A stretch of DNA of 8,067 bases from NCBI GenBank assembly GCA_016297165.1, contig JAEDHF010000081.1, positions 1 through 8,067 of the forward strand, written 5' to 3'. Position numbers and translations under genes: made by a program. The notes beneath the pieces are model-generated. The model was not told the origin of the DNA. It was given only the letters and a program-made list of their open reading frames with translations, and did no database searches. Positions 1 to 6,456 of the stretch are shown here, piece after piece; position 1 is the first letter of the stretch, and each line of letters begins with the position of its first letter. Origin of the DNA: Oscillospiraceae bacterium. GTDB taxonomy: Bacteria; Bacillota; Clostridia; Oscillospirales; Ruminococcaceae.

Positions 1-226
1 GCTGAAATTGAACTCTTGTATAGCCTTCACATAGTTCAATTTCAGCGCCAAGGGCTCTTAATGCCCCGATAGTAGCGTCGGTAATATCCACGCAGTCAAG
101 AAGATTATATATCTTACTTTCTCCGTCGGCAAGAGCGGCGGCGATAAGAGCACGGTGGGAAATGCTTTTCGAGGGCGGAACAGTAATTTTTCCGCCAAGC
201 ATGGTAGGGGTAATTCTTATATCCAT
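1..226 (-). CDS. aroA: 5-enolpyruvylshikimate-3-phosphate synthase, N-terminal part
   Basis: This is the first 75 codons of EPSP synthase; the rest lies beyond the left edge. The enzyme transfers the enolpyruvyl group of PEP to shikimate-3-phosphate, the sixth step of the shikimate pathway in the cytosol. The translation begins MDIRITPTMLGGKITVPPSK and carries the hallmark PPSKSISHR at residues 17-25, whose Lys20, Ser21 and Arg25 match the substrate-binding K/S/R of the family, followed by LLDCVDITDATIGALRALG, typical of the first inside-out alpha/beta domain. The ATG at 226-224 follows an AAGGA about 10 bases upstream. It begins 18 bases after the aroB stop, so it is almost certainly co-transcribed with aroB. 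The identification is firm; what follows aroA cannot be seen. Confidence 0.95.
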   Translation of the reverse strand, partial: MDIRITPTMLGGKITVPPSKSISHRALIAAALADGESKIYNLLDCVDITDATIGALRALGAEIELCEGYTRVQFQ

Positions 227-244
227 TACTTATGTATCCTTAGT

Positions 245-1294
245 TCAGTTACAGATAAGCTTTTCAAAATCGGAAACGGGCATTTTTACTATTTCCGCCT
301 TGCCGATTTCCTTACAGATGATGAGGTTAATATTATCGGAAAAACGCTTTTTGTCGTTTATTGCGCCATTAAACAGCTCCTTATCGGGAACCTCTGTCTC
401 ATAGGGAAGGTTGTTTACTATAAGGCATTCCCTAAGCTCGTCGCTTATGTTTTTTTCTATAATGCCCTTTCCTTCGGCGGCAAGGGTCATTAAATACATA
501 CCTGTAGCAACGGATTTTCCATGGGAAATACCGTTATAGTTATAGTATTTTTCAATGGAATGACCGAGAGTATGCCCGAAATTGAGTATCATACGAAGTC
601 CTAAATCGAATTCGTCGTTTTCTACTACCTCGCGCTTGATATCTACGCAGGTTTCGATAATCTTCTGTAGGTTTTCCTTAATTTTTCCTGACTTAATAAG
701 GTCGAATAGCTCTCTCGAATAAATCATACCGTATTTTACCGCTTCTCCCATTCCGTCGGCAAAGAAATCTTCCGAAAGGGTAGAAAGGGTATCGATATCT
801 GCGATAACGACTTTGGGCTGCTTAAATGCGCCTACGAGGTTCTTGCCTCCTGCAATATCAACGGCGGTTTTTCCGCCTACTGAGCTGTCTATCTGGGCTA
901 AAAGGGAGGTAGGAATCTGAACGTAGTCGATGCCTCTTAAAAAAGAGGCTGCCGCAAAGCCTGTAAGGTCGCCTGTTACGCCGCCGCCGAGAGCAATAAG
1001 GCTATCGGAACGGGTAATATTCTTTTCGGCGAGGAAATTATAAAGCTCTATAAGGGTTTTATGGGACTTGCTTTCCTCTCCGTGGGGGAAAACGAAGGAA
1101 TCTACCGAAAAACCGTTTTCGATGAGGGATTTTTCAAGTCTCTTTCCGTAAAGAGGATAAACGTTATCGTCTGAAACAATAACAGTATGCTTCGACTTTA
1201 ATAATCCCGAAACGATTTCTCCGCTCTTATCAAGGATACCGCTTCCGATTAAAACATTATAAGGCTCCGAGGCTTCTATATGAATAGTTTTCAT
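245..1294 (-). CDS. aroB: 3-dehydroquinate synthase
   Basis: A 349-residue protein of normal AroB length, converting DAHP to 3-dehydroquinate (second shikimate step) with NAD+ and a divalent metal. The NAD-binding segment GGGVTGD is at residues 103-109, followed by the diagnostic QIPTSLLAQIDSSVGGKTAVD (about 126-146) and KNLVGAF (151-157). Metal ligands are visible: Glu184 in GMGEAVKYG, His241 in NFGHTLGH and His258 in ISHG. The start codon overlaps the stop of the upstream radical SAM gene (TAATG), and the sequence before it has only a weak GA-rich ribosome site, which suggests translational coupling. Related sugar-phosphate cyclases (2-deoxy-scyllo-inosose synthase and similar) share this fold, but aroA directly downstream favours ordinary aromatic biosynthesis. 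Confidence 0.95.
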   Translation of the reverse strand: MKTIHIEASEPYNVLIGSGILDKSGEIVSGLLKSKHTVIVSDDNVYPLYGKRLEKSLIENGFSVDSFVFPHGEESKSHKTLIELYNFLAEKNITRSDSLIALGGGVTGDLTGFAAASFLRGIDYVQIPTSLLAQIDSSVGGKTAVDIAGGKNLVGAFKQPKVVIADIDTLSTLSEDFFADGMGEAVKYGMIYSRELFDLIKSGKIKENLQKIIETCVDIKREVVENDEFDLGLRMILNFGHTLGHSIEKYYNYNGISHGKSVATGMYLMTLAAEGKGIIEKNISDELRECLIVNNLPYETEVPDKELFNGAINDKKRFSDNINLIICKEIGKAEIVKMPVSDFEKLICN

Positions 1295-2814
1295 TACTGC
1301 TTAACTTCTTTCATTGTTTTATTCTTAAGGAATATGAAGAGCTTCGGCGAAACCTTCTTAAGAAGCTTCTTTGCCTTTATAAACATATCCTCTTTAAATT
1401 TAGCGGATTTATAAAGGAACTTTCTCGGGTAGCGCTTAGAGGTAATTTTCTTATCCAGCTTAGCTTCTGCTATTTTCGCCTTTTCCTCGGGAAGCTCATA
1501 GATAGCCTTGTATTTCTTTACAAGCTTATTGAAGTTATACGCCATATAGAGAATATCGTACTTTGGATACTGGGGCATTCTGAGCTGAACGGGGTCGTTC
1601 GGGTCAACGGAATCGTCCATAAAGCCGCCCTCTCTTGCTGTTCTTTCGAGAATAGTCATAGGATAAGGGTAGAAAATATTAGGAATAACCTTATCTACGT
1701 CCAGCTTAGCATTAAGCTTAACGGTTTCAAGGGATAATTCAAGGGTTTCGTAGGGCAGACCTACGATATTATAGGTAAGAGCGGTAATCTTATACTTTCT
1801 GAACCACTTCGAAACCTCGATAAGGTGGTCGTTTTTCATATTTCTGTGGAGATATTTTCTTCTGAATTCCTCGTTACCGTTTTCAAGACCGATATCGATC
1901 ATATAACAGCCGCCCTCTTTAAGCATTTTTACCATTTCCTCGTCAAGAACGTCAAAACGGAGATTGCAGTTAAAGGGAAGGTGGATACGCTCAATATACA
2001 TAGGCATAAATTCATAGAACCATTCCTTATACATATTGAAGATAGCGTCTCTGAATTCGATAAACTTGATAAAGGGATATTTCTTTAAAAGAAGCTCGAG
2101 AAGCTCTATGGATTTTTCGGGGCTTCTGAAACGGCAGTACTTCTGCTTATTGGGGTAAATATTTCTGAACTGGGAGTTGCCGCAGTAGGTACAGCTGAAA
2201 AGACATCCTCTTGAAAGCATAACCATAGCGGTAAAGTTCTTCGAACGGTCGAGGTTTTCGTAGTCGAAGAGGTCGAAATCGGGGAAGGGAAGCTCGTCTA
2301 AGTCCTCAATAAGAGGTCTTACGGGGTTCTTTATAACTTCGCCGTCGGGCATCTTGAAATACATACTTAAAATATCGGTTCTTTCAACGCCGTCACGAAG
2401 AGAGTCCATATATTCGAGAAGAGGATATTCGCCTTCGCCTACTGTAACAATATCAACGCCTCTTATCTTAATGCATTCATCGGGCACCAAAATAGCGTGA
2501 TATCCGCCGAGGGTAACGGGAATATCGGGGAGATTGTCGTCAAGCCAGCCTGCCATTTCTGTAATAAAGGGAATAGCGGTAGTTCTTGCAGTAAAGCCGA
2601 TAGCGTCGGGGTTAAAGCTTTTTACCTTTTCAAGGAATTCTTCCTTTTCGGGCATATAAAGCTGATGGTAGAGCTTAACATCGTGGCCGCCCTGCTTTAA
2701 TACTGCGGAAATAGAAGCGAGACCCTCGCTGTAGTTTCCCAGCTTGTTACGGCTGTATTTATCCTCCTCGAGGAAGTCGGGATATATTAAAAGTAATGTT
2801 TTCTTGTCTGCCAT
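1294..2814 (-). CDS. B12-binding-domain radical SAM protein, substrate unknown
   Basis: A 506-residue protein of the cobalamin-binding radical SAM class (the BchE/HpnJ-like superfamily). The N-terminal Rossmann-like half (about 5-140) has KTLLLIYPDF, GLASISAVLKQGGHDVKLYH, the GGYH at 103-106 and VGEGE at 125-129, all usual in such B12-binding domains. No DxHxxG cobalamin His motif is seen, which is common in this class. The radical SAM half carries Cys204-x3-Cys208-x2-Cys211 (RGCLFSCTYCGN) for the [4Fe-4S] cluster, then IDIGLENGNEEF near 306-317 and a GLP at 352-354. The last 60 or so residues are very lysine-rich. It is the first gene of the aro operon, with an AGAAAGGAA ribosome site. Members of this class methylate unactivated carbons or rearrange rings; the substrate cannot be told from sequence. 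Its coupling to aroB is suggestive only. Confidence 0.9.
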   Translation of the reverse strand: MADKKTLLLIYPDFLEEDKYSRNKLGNYSEGLASISAVLKQGGHDVKLYHQLYMPEKEEFLEKVKSFNPDAIGFTARTTAIPFITEMAGWLDDNLPDIPVTLGGYHAILVPDECIKIRGVDIVTVGEGEYPLLEYMDSLRDGVERTDILSMYFKMPDGEVIKNPVRPLIEDLDELPFPDFDLFDYENLDRSKNFTAMVMLSRGCLFSCTYCGNSQFRNIYPNKQKYCRFRSPEKSIELLELLLKKYPFIKFIEFRDAIFNMYKEWFYEFMPMYIERIHLPFNCNLRFDVLDEEMVKMLKEGGCYMIDIGLENGNEEFRRKYLHRNMKNDHLIEVSKWFRKYKITALTYNIVGLPYETLELSLETVKLNAKLDVDKVIPNIFYPYPMTILERTAREGGFMDDSVDPNDPVQLRMPQYPKYDILYMAYNFNKLVKKYKAIYELPEEKAKIAEAKLDKKITSKRYPRKFLYKSAKFKEDMFIKAKKLLKKVSPKLFIFLKNKTMKEVKQ

Positions 2815-2849
2815 TTTTGTATTCCTTTCTTTTATAAATAATCTAATAT

Positions 2850-2878
2850 ATTGTACCTCAAAAACCGCTATATGTCAA
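2850..2878 (-). promoter_or_regulatory. Sigma-A promoter of the radical SAM-aroB-aroA operon
   Basis: On the minus strand TTGACA (2878-2873) is separated by exactly 17 bases from TACAAT (2855-2850), 6/6 and 5/6 matches to the housekeeping consensus. The predicted start near 2843 leaves a leader of roughly 28 bases carrying the AGAAAGGAA ribosome site (2830-2822) before the ATG at 2814. Confidence 0.85.
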
Positions 2879-2898
2879 GTGCCGTAAGGACAAAGGGG

Positions 2899-2928
2899 GG
2901 AATATTTGCGGACAAATAGCAATAAAAT
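2899..2928 (+). promoter_or_regulatory. Candidate sigma-E-like promoter of the flippase gene
   Basis: GGAATATT (2899-2906) fits the Bacillus sigma-E -35 pattern GKMATATT at every position, and 14 bases later AATAAAAT (2921-2928) matches 6/8 of CATACAMT. The spacing is right, and sigma-E control would suit a SpoVB-type gene. Against it, the -10 lacks the leading C and the predicted transcript would start only a few bases before the ribosome site. No good sigma-A promoter is visible here on the plus strand. Confidence 0.33.
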
Positions 2929-2952
2929 TATGTAAAGGAAGGTGAAGGCTTA

Positions 2953-4590
2953 ATGCTTAAACAAAGAGGCTTTATTAAAAATACAGTAATTCTGTTTTTG
3001 GGAATGGTTATTACTAAGGGTCTGGGTGCAGCGCTTAAAATTCCGTTAGCTAATATTCTGGGCGGAGAGGGAATGGGCTATTTTACTACAGCCTACAGTA
3101 TTTTTACCCCCGTTCTTGCCTTTTCGGTATCGGGAATACCCCTAATAGTAACGCAAAGGGTTGCGAAGTATGTTTCATCGGAGAAATACGGGAAGGCTGA
3201 AAGCGTAAAACGCTGTTCTCTGCTTCTTTCTGTTATTATAGGACTTATGGGTACAGCGCTTATCTATATAACCGCAATTCCTTTTGTCAGCTTTATCGCT
3301 AATTCCGAGGAAAGCCTTCTGTCCGTACTGATAATTGCTCCTGCGGTGCTTTTTTGTTCGGTTACGGGAGTTTATCGGGGCTATTACGAGGGGCTTAACG
3401 ATATGCTGCCAACCGCCCTGTCTCAGATAATCGAGGCGGTAGTCAAGGCAATTCTTGGCATTTTTCTTTCCTATTATACATACATAAAGGCGCTGGAGAT
3501 GTTTATGTCGGAGGAAAAGGCTTTGCCCTATGCTTCTGCTGCGGCAATTCTCGGCGTTTCGGTAAGCGAGCTGTGCGGTACTGTCTTTATGCTTATAAGG
3601 GGCAGGAAGAAATCCGACAGCTTAAGAGAATATCGGGAAAAAATGAGCTTTTCCGAGGTTATTCGACTTTCTAAGGATATTTTTCTGAAGTCTCTGCCCG
3701 TTGCTTTCGGAGCGGCGGCGATAAACCTGCTTTCCCTTGCGGATATGCTGACTGTGTCCAACTGCATAAATCTGTCGGTGAAATATTTCGGATATATGCC
3801 TTCGGAAAATATCGTTTGTTCAGATTTAGGCGTATTTATGTACGGAAGCTATGCCGGGCTTGTAATGTCAATATATATGCTGGCGTCTGCAGCTTCCGCT
3901 CTTATAAGCCGATGTGCCTTGCCCCGTCTTTCCTGTGCCGCAGCAATAGGGAATAAGGCCTTAAGCAGCGAAATTAAGCTTTTATATAAGGGAACAGCCC
4001 TTATTGCTGCGCCGGTTGGGATTTTTATTTCCGTATTATCGGAGCCCATACTCGACATACTATATGCAAATAGAATGGCGGAGGTTTCGGTATCTGTGGC
4101 GCCTCTCGCTATCCTTAGCGGCGGCGTTTTCATTACGGCGGCATTTTTCGCTGTTACAACCGTTTTTCAGGCCTTCGGCGACTTCAATTTCCCTATAAAA
4201 ATCGCTCTTATTCATGGAGCGATTAAGCTTTTCTTCAATATTGTTCTTATACCCCTGCCTTTTATGAACATTTCAGGAACAGCGGCTTCAGCCCTTATTT
4301 CCGACCTGATATGCCTTATCTGGTCGGTTGTTGTTCTTAAAAAGAAATACTGTAAGGAAAAGCTTCTGATTGCGTCCTTCTTTTCTCCTGTCTTTTCGGC
4401 AGTATTAAGTGGTGGTATAGTTTACTGCATATTCAACGCTCTTAAGGGCTATGGAAATGATATCTTATCTGTATTTATATCCGGTTTTACCGGCGTTATA
4501 GCCTATGCTATTATTATTCTCGTTTTTGACAGGGAAAGCTTTACGGCTTTTCTGTCCTGCATAAGACAAAAAAGAGAAAAAAGCTGTTGA
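2953..4590 (+). CDS. spoVB: MOP-superfamily lipid-linked oligosaccharide flippase, SpoVB/YabM type
   Basis: A 545-residue polytopic membrane protein with about 14 hydrophobic segments, the size and layout of the MVF/MATE-like MOP exporters (SpoVB, YabM, MurJ/YtgP). These flip undecaprenyl-linked cell-wall or polysaccharide precursors across the membrane. The N-terminus (FIKNTVILFLGMVITKGLG, then IPLANILGGEGMGYF) and VYRGYYEGLNDMLPTALSQ at 140-158 are typical of the SpoVB branch; charged loops near 216-240 and 334-345 separate helix bundles. The ATG at 2953 follows AAGGAAGGTGA with good spacing. It is divergent from the aro operon and precedes mazG, the position of yabM upstream of yabN in B. 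subtilis, so it may be the YabM counterpart rather than SpoVB itself. The family is clear; a role in spore cortex building or another envelope polymer is inferred. Confidence 0.85.
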   Translation: MLKQRGFIKNTVILFLGMVITKGLGAALKIPLANILGGEGMGYFTTAYSIFTPVLAFSVSGIPLIVTQRVAKYVSSEKYGKAESVKRCSLLLSVIIGLMGTALIYITAIPFVSFIANSEESLLSVLIIAPAVLFCSVTGVYRGYYEGLNDMLPTALSQIIEAVVKAILGIFLSYYTYIKALEMFMSEEKALPYASAAAILGVSVSELCGTVFMLIRGRKKSDSLREYREKMSFSEVIRLSKDIFLKSLPVAFGAAAINLLSLADMLTVSNCINLSVKYFGYMPSENIVCSDLGVFMYGSYAGLVMSIYMLASAASALISRCALPRLSCAAAIGNKALSSEIKLLYKGTALIAAPVGIFISVLSEPILDILYANRMAEVSVSVAPLAILSGGVFITAAFFAVTTVFQAFGDFNFPIKIALIHGAIKLFFNIVLIPLPFMNISGTAASALISDLICLIWSVVVLKKKYCKEKLLIASFFSPVFSAVLSGGIVYCIFNALKGYGNDILSVFISGFTGVIAYAIIILVFDRESFTAFLSCIRQKREKSC

Positions 4591-4615
4591 AAAAGGGTGT
4601 AGAACGTGGTATAAT
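4587..4615 (+). promoter_or_regulatory. Sigma-A promoter of mazG, overlapping the flippase stop codon
   Basis: TTGAAA (4587-4592), a 17-base spacer and TATAAT (4610-4615) preceded by TGG make an extended -10 promoter. The flippase stop TGA (4588-4590) lies within the -35 box. The predicted start near 4622 gives a leader of about 35 bases with an AGGACAGGT ribosome site before the GTG at 4657. mazG can therefore be expressed without the flippase gene. Confidence 0.85.
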
Positions 4616-4656
4616 ATTAAGGTACCTCTAAAAAATGAAAAGGACAGGTAAAAATA

Positions 4657-5451
4657 GTGTTTCAGATTAAGGAAAAATATAATATTGATGACCTCAGGGC
4701 TATTATGAAGGTTCTGAGAAGCGAAAACGGCTGCCCCTGGGACAGGGAACAGGACCACAAATCCATAAGAATGGATGTTCTTGAGGAGGCTTATGAGGTT
4801 GCAGAAGCTATCGACAGCGAGAACGGCGACCTTTTAAAGGAGGAGCTCGGCGACCTACTTCTACAGATAGTATTCCATTCGGAGCTCGAAAGCGAACAAA
4901 ATAACTATAATTTCGATGATGTCTGCGACGGTATCTGTAAGAAGCTTATTTACCGCCACCCTCATGTTTTCGGCGACCTTAAGGTAAAAACAACAAGCGA
5001 TGTGCTCAAAAACTGGGATGTTCTTAAGAGTAAATCGAAGAACGAGGAAACTGCTGCTGACAGATTAAGAAGCGTGCCTAAGCTTCTTCCTGCCCTTATG
5101 AGAGGGGAGAAGGTGGGAAAAAGAGCCGCTAACGCAGGTTTCGACTTCACTTCCACCGAAGAGGTTATCGAAAGGCTTAAATCCGAGATAAATGAGCTTG
5201 AAGAGGCTATTTCAGCCGGAAATGATATAAAAATAGAAGAAGAATTAGGCGATATTTTGTTTTCGTGCACAAACTTATCAAGATTTTTGAAAAAAGATAG
5301 CGAAAAAGCCTTGACATTTGCGATAAATAAGTTTATAATACGTTTTGACGGAGTTGAGACCTTAATAAGAGAGGATGGTAAATGCCTCGGGAATTTATCT
5401 CAAGAAGAATTAAATGATTATTGGGAGAAAATTAAGAGTCGCTCGGTTTAA
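4657..5451 (+). CDS. mazG: Nucleoside triphosphate pyrophosphohydrolase MazG
   Basis: A 264-residue protein, the length of stand-alone E. coli-type MazG with two tandem all-alpha NTP-PPase domains. It hydrolyses (d)NTPs to NMP and pyrophosphate, a house-cleaning role. The N-terminus has the family signature GCPWDREQDH (25-34). Metal-binding acidic residues are seen in the first repeat, EEAYEVAEAI (43-52) and EELGD (62-66), and again in the second, EINELEEAI (177-185) and EEELGD (194-199). The start is GTG: an in-frame TGA lies at 4636-4638, so no longer form exists, and AGGACAGGT precedes it. The B. subtilis counterpart YabN carries an extra N-terminal tetrapyrrole-methylase domain, absent here. 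It begins the mazG-HU-rqcP-yabP-yabQ-divIC run. Confidence 0.93.
   Translation: MFQIKEKYNIDDLRAIMKVLRSENGCPWDREQDHKSIRMDVLEEAYEVAEAIDSENGDLLKEELGDLLLQIVFHSELESEQNNYNFDDVCDGICKKLIYRHPHVFGDLKVKTTSDVLKNWDVLKSKSKNEETAADRLRSVPKLLPALMRGEKVGKRAANAGFDFTSTEEVIERLKSEINELEEAISAGNDIKIEEELGDILFSCTNLSRFLKKDSEKALTFAINKFIIRFDGVETLIREDGKCLGNLSQEELNDYWEKIKSRSV
5311..5339 (+). promoter_or_regulatory. Perfect-consensus sigma-A promoter for HU, inside mazG
   Basis: TTGACA (5311-5316), a 17-base spacer and TATAAT (5334-5339) match the housekeeping consensus at all twelve positions, within the last 50 codons of mazG. The predicted start near 5346 gives HU a leader of about 175 bases. Such strength suits an abundant nucleoid protein, and no comparable promoter lies in the 69-base gap before HU. 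Confidence 0.85.
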
Positions 5452-5462
5452 TTTTTTTGCAG

Positions 5463-5487
5463 GGTCCGGTGCGGCACAAACCGGATC
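5463..5487 (+). other. Hairpin in the HU leader
   Basis: TCCGGT (5465-5470) pairs with ACCGGA (5480-5485) around a 9-base loop, extended outward by a G-T and a G-C pair to 8 bp. It lies between the mazG stop and the HU ribosome site and is not directly followed by a T-run: the seven Ts at 5503-5509 come 15 bases later, just before GGAGG. It could stabilise the HU mRNA or mark a processing site; the function is unknown. Confidence 0.5.
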
Positions 5488-5520
5488 ATGCTAATAATTA
5501 TATTTTTTTGGAGGTTTAAA

Positions 5521-5796
5521 ATGACAAAGGCAGAATTAATCGCAGCTATTGCAGAAAAAGCTGGAATGACTAAGAAGGACGCTGACGCAGCACTTAGCGC
5601 AACAATCGACACAATCACAGACACACTCGCTAAGGGCGACAAGATTCAGCTTGTTGGTTTCGGTACATTTGAAGTTCGTGAGCGCGCAGCTCGTGAAGGT
5701 ATCAACCCTCAGACCAAGAAGAAGATCACAATCGCTGCTACTAAGGTTCCCGCTTTTAAGGCAGGCAGAGCATTAAAGGATGCAGTTGCTAAGTAA
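5521..5796 (+). CDS. hup: HU family DNA-binding protein
   Basis: A 91-residue histone-like protein of the HU/IHF family that binds and bends DNA as a dimer and compacts the nucleoid. It begins MTKAELIAAIAEKAGMTKKD, has the dimer-core signature KIQLVGFGTFEVRERAAREG (41-60), the beta-arm with intercalating Pro63 in INPQT, and ends VPAFKAGRALKDAVAK, all canonical. Positions 61 and 66 are Ile and Lys, where many HUs have Arg and Gly. The ATG at 5521 follows TTGGAGGTTTAAA; an upstream in-frame ATG at 5488 has no ribosome site and would add non-conserved residues. Codon choice (GCT, CGT, AAG) is more biased than in its neighbours, as expected for a highly expressed gene. Clostridial genomes often carry HU at this place, whereas B. 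subtilis does not. Confidence 0.96.
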   Translation: MTKAELIAAIAEKAGMTKKDADAALSATIDTITDTLAKGDKIQLVGFGTFEVRERAAREGINPQTKKKITIAATKVPAFKAGRALKDAVAK

Positions 5797-5813
5797 TTCT
5801 CATTATTGATAAT
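5786..5813 (+). promoter_or_regulatory. Possible promoter for rqcP at the HU 3' end
   Basis: TTGCTA (5786-5791), a 16-base spacer and GATAAT (5808-5813) give 4/6 and 5/6 matches to the sigma-A consensus. A start near 5820 would fall inside the left arm of the HU terminator, so this transcript would lack that arm and could pass through. It is only moderately convincing as a promoter. Confidence 0.33.
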
Positions 5814-5854
5814 AACGGCGGTGCTGAGCTTCGTGTTCGGACCGCCGTTTTTAT
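5814..5854 (+). terminator. Intrinsic terminator after HU
   Basis: AACGGCGGT (5814-5822) pairs perfectly with ACCGCCGTT (5841-5849). The enclosed bases continue the stem after one bulged G (5823) as CTGAGC with GTTCGG (two wobbles), around a TTCGT loop. A T-rich tract (TTTTTATT, 5848-5855) follows. It lies 17 bases after the HU stop and should end most HU transcripts. Confidence 0.9.
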
Positions 5855-5887
5855 TAGGCTGTTTTTTCGGCTAAGAAGGAGGAAAAA

Positions 5888-6127
5888 ATGAGACTTGATA
5901 AATATTTAAAGGTTTCGAGGCTTATAAAAAGAAGAACGATAGCGAACGATGCCTGTGACGCAGAAAAGGTCTTTGTTAACGGAAAACCTGCGAGAGCCTC
6001 TTACGATGTAAAAGTAGGCGACATAATCGAAATAAATATGGGAAAAACTCCCCTTAAGGTTAAGGTGCTGAAGGTTGTCGAGGTTGTAGGTAAGGAAGGC
6101 GCCGACCAGCTTTACGAGGTACAATAG
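5888..6127 (+). CDS. rqcP: S4-domain RNA-binding protein RqcP (YabO)
   Basis: A 79-residue protein that is essentially a single S4 RNA-binding domain. It starts MRLDKYLKVSRLIKRRTIA, very close to the known YabO/RqcP N-terminus, and continues with VFVNGKPARASYDVKVGDII (28-47), the S4 core. RqcP works with RqcH on stalled 50S subunits in bacterial ribosome quality control, promoting alanine-tail synthesis (established for B. subtilis). The ATG follows AAGGAGGAAAAA, an excellent ribosome site. Its position before yabP, yabQ and divIC equals that of yabO in B. subtilis. It lies behind the HU terminator, so it relies on read-through or the weak promoter at the HU 3' end. HSP15 is related, but the context and N-terminus favour RqcP. 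Confidence 0.92.
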   Translation: MRLDKYLKVSRLIKRRTIANDACDAEKVFVNGKPARASYDVKVGDIIEINMGKTPLKVKVLKVVEVVGKEGADQLYEVQ

Positions 6128-6131
6128 GTTT

Positions 6132-6161
6132 GTTCTAAATTAAAATACGCCTGCATAGAAT
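6132..6161 (+). promoter_or_regulatory. Candidate sigma-E-like promoter of yabP-yabQ
   Basis: CATAGAAT (6154-6161) matches 7/8 of the sigma-E -10 consensus CATACAMT. The -35 region 14 bases upstream (GTTCTAAA, 6132-6139) is a poor 4/8 match. The predicted start near 6167 would leave a leader of about 24 bases with GGAGG before the yabP ATG. In B. subtilis yabP and yabQ are sigma-E genes, which makes the site more credible. Confidence 0.4.
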
Positions 6162-6190
6162 TATTGTAAGAAAGATAGTTCGGAGGGCGT

Positions 6191-6451
6191 ATGGAAAATC
6201 AGATAATAACCCTTGAAAACAGGAAGCGGCTTACCGTAAGTGATGTCAAATCGGTAGAAAGCTTTACGGATAACGAGGTAAAGCTATATACCGAAAACGG
6301 AGACCTTACCATAAAAGGAGAAGGCTTTGTTCCGGAGGGGTACGATAATATGAGCGGAGATTTTTCAATGTGCGGAAAAATCTGCTCAATGAGCTTTACT
6401 ACCGATAAGAAGCACCTGCCCGACAATTTTATCAGCAGGCTTTTCAGGTAA
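6191..6451 (+). CDS. yabP: Sporulation protein YabP
   Basis: An 86-residue protein of the YabP family. The diagnostic start IITLENRKRLTVSDVKSVES (5-24) is followed by LYTENGDLTIKGEGF (32-46) and a closing beta-rich stretch, the usual pattern; the C-terminal extension to residue 86 is not conserved as far as I can tell. YabP is a mother-cell sporulation protein in Bacillus, made under sigma-E; its biochemical role is not known. The ATG follows CGGAGGGCGT. It lies 63 bases after rqcP and 5 bases before yabQ, so yabP and yabQ are probably co-transcribed. Its presence is good evidence that this lineage can sporulate or descends from spore formers. Confidence 0.92.
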   Translation: MENQIITLENRKRLTVSDVKSVESFTDNEVKLYTENGDLTIKGEGFVPEGYDNMSGDFSMCGKICSMSFTTDKKHLPDNFISRLFR

Positions 6452-6456
6452 CGGCT

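Noticed and set aside
1825..2088. Plus-strand ORF inside the radical SAM gene, and similar open frames opposite other genes
   Set aside because: They are antisense shadows of well-supported genes, with no ribosome sites and no recognisable product.
2906..2934. Sigma-A promoter TTGCGG-17-TATGTA before the flippase gene
   Set aside because: Both boxes are poor, and the start would fall inside the ribosome site, leaving almost no leader.
4635..4670. Eleven-codon leader ORF overlapping the mazG start
   Set aside because: Its ATG has no ribosome site of its own, and the AGGACAGGT inside it is the mazG site.
5463..5509. Terminator between mazG and HU
   Set aside because: The T-run begins 15 bases after the 8-bp stem, too far for an intrinsic terminator; the T-run abuts the HU ribosome site instead.
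5488..5520. Upstream in-frame ATG start for HU at 5488
   Set aside because: It has no ribosome site and would add 11 hydrophobic residues not found in HU; the ATG at 5521 has GGAGG at the right distance and the canonical N-terminus.
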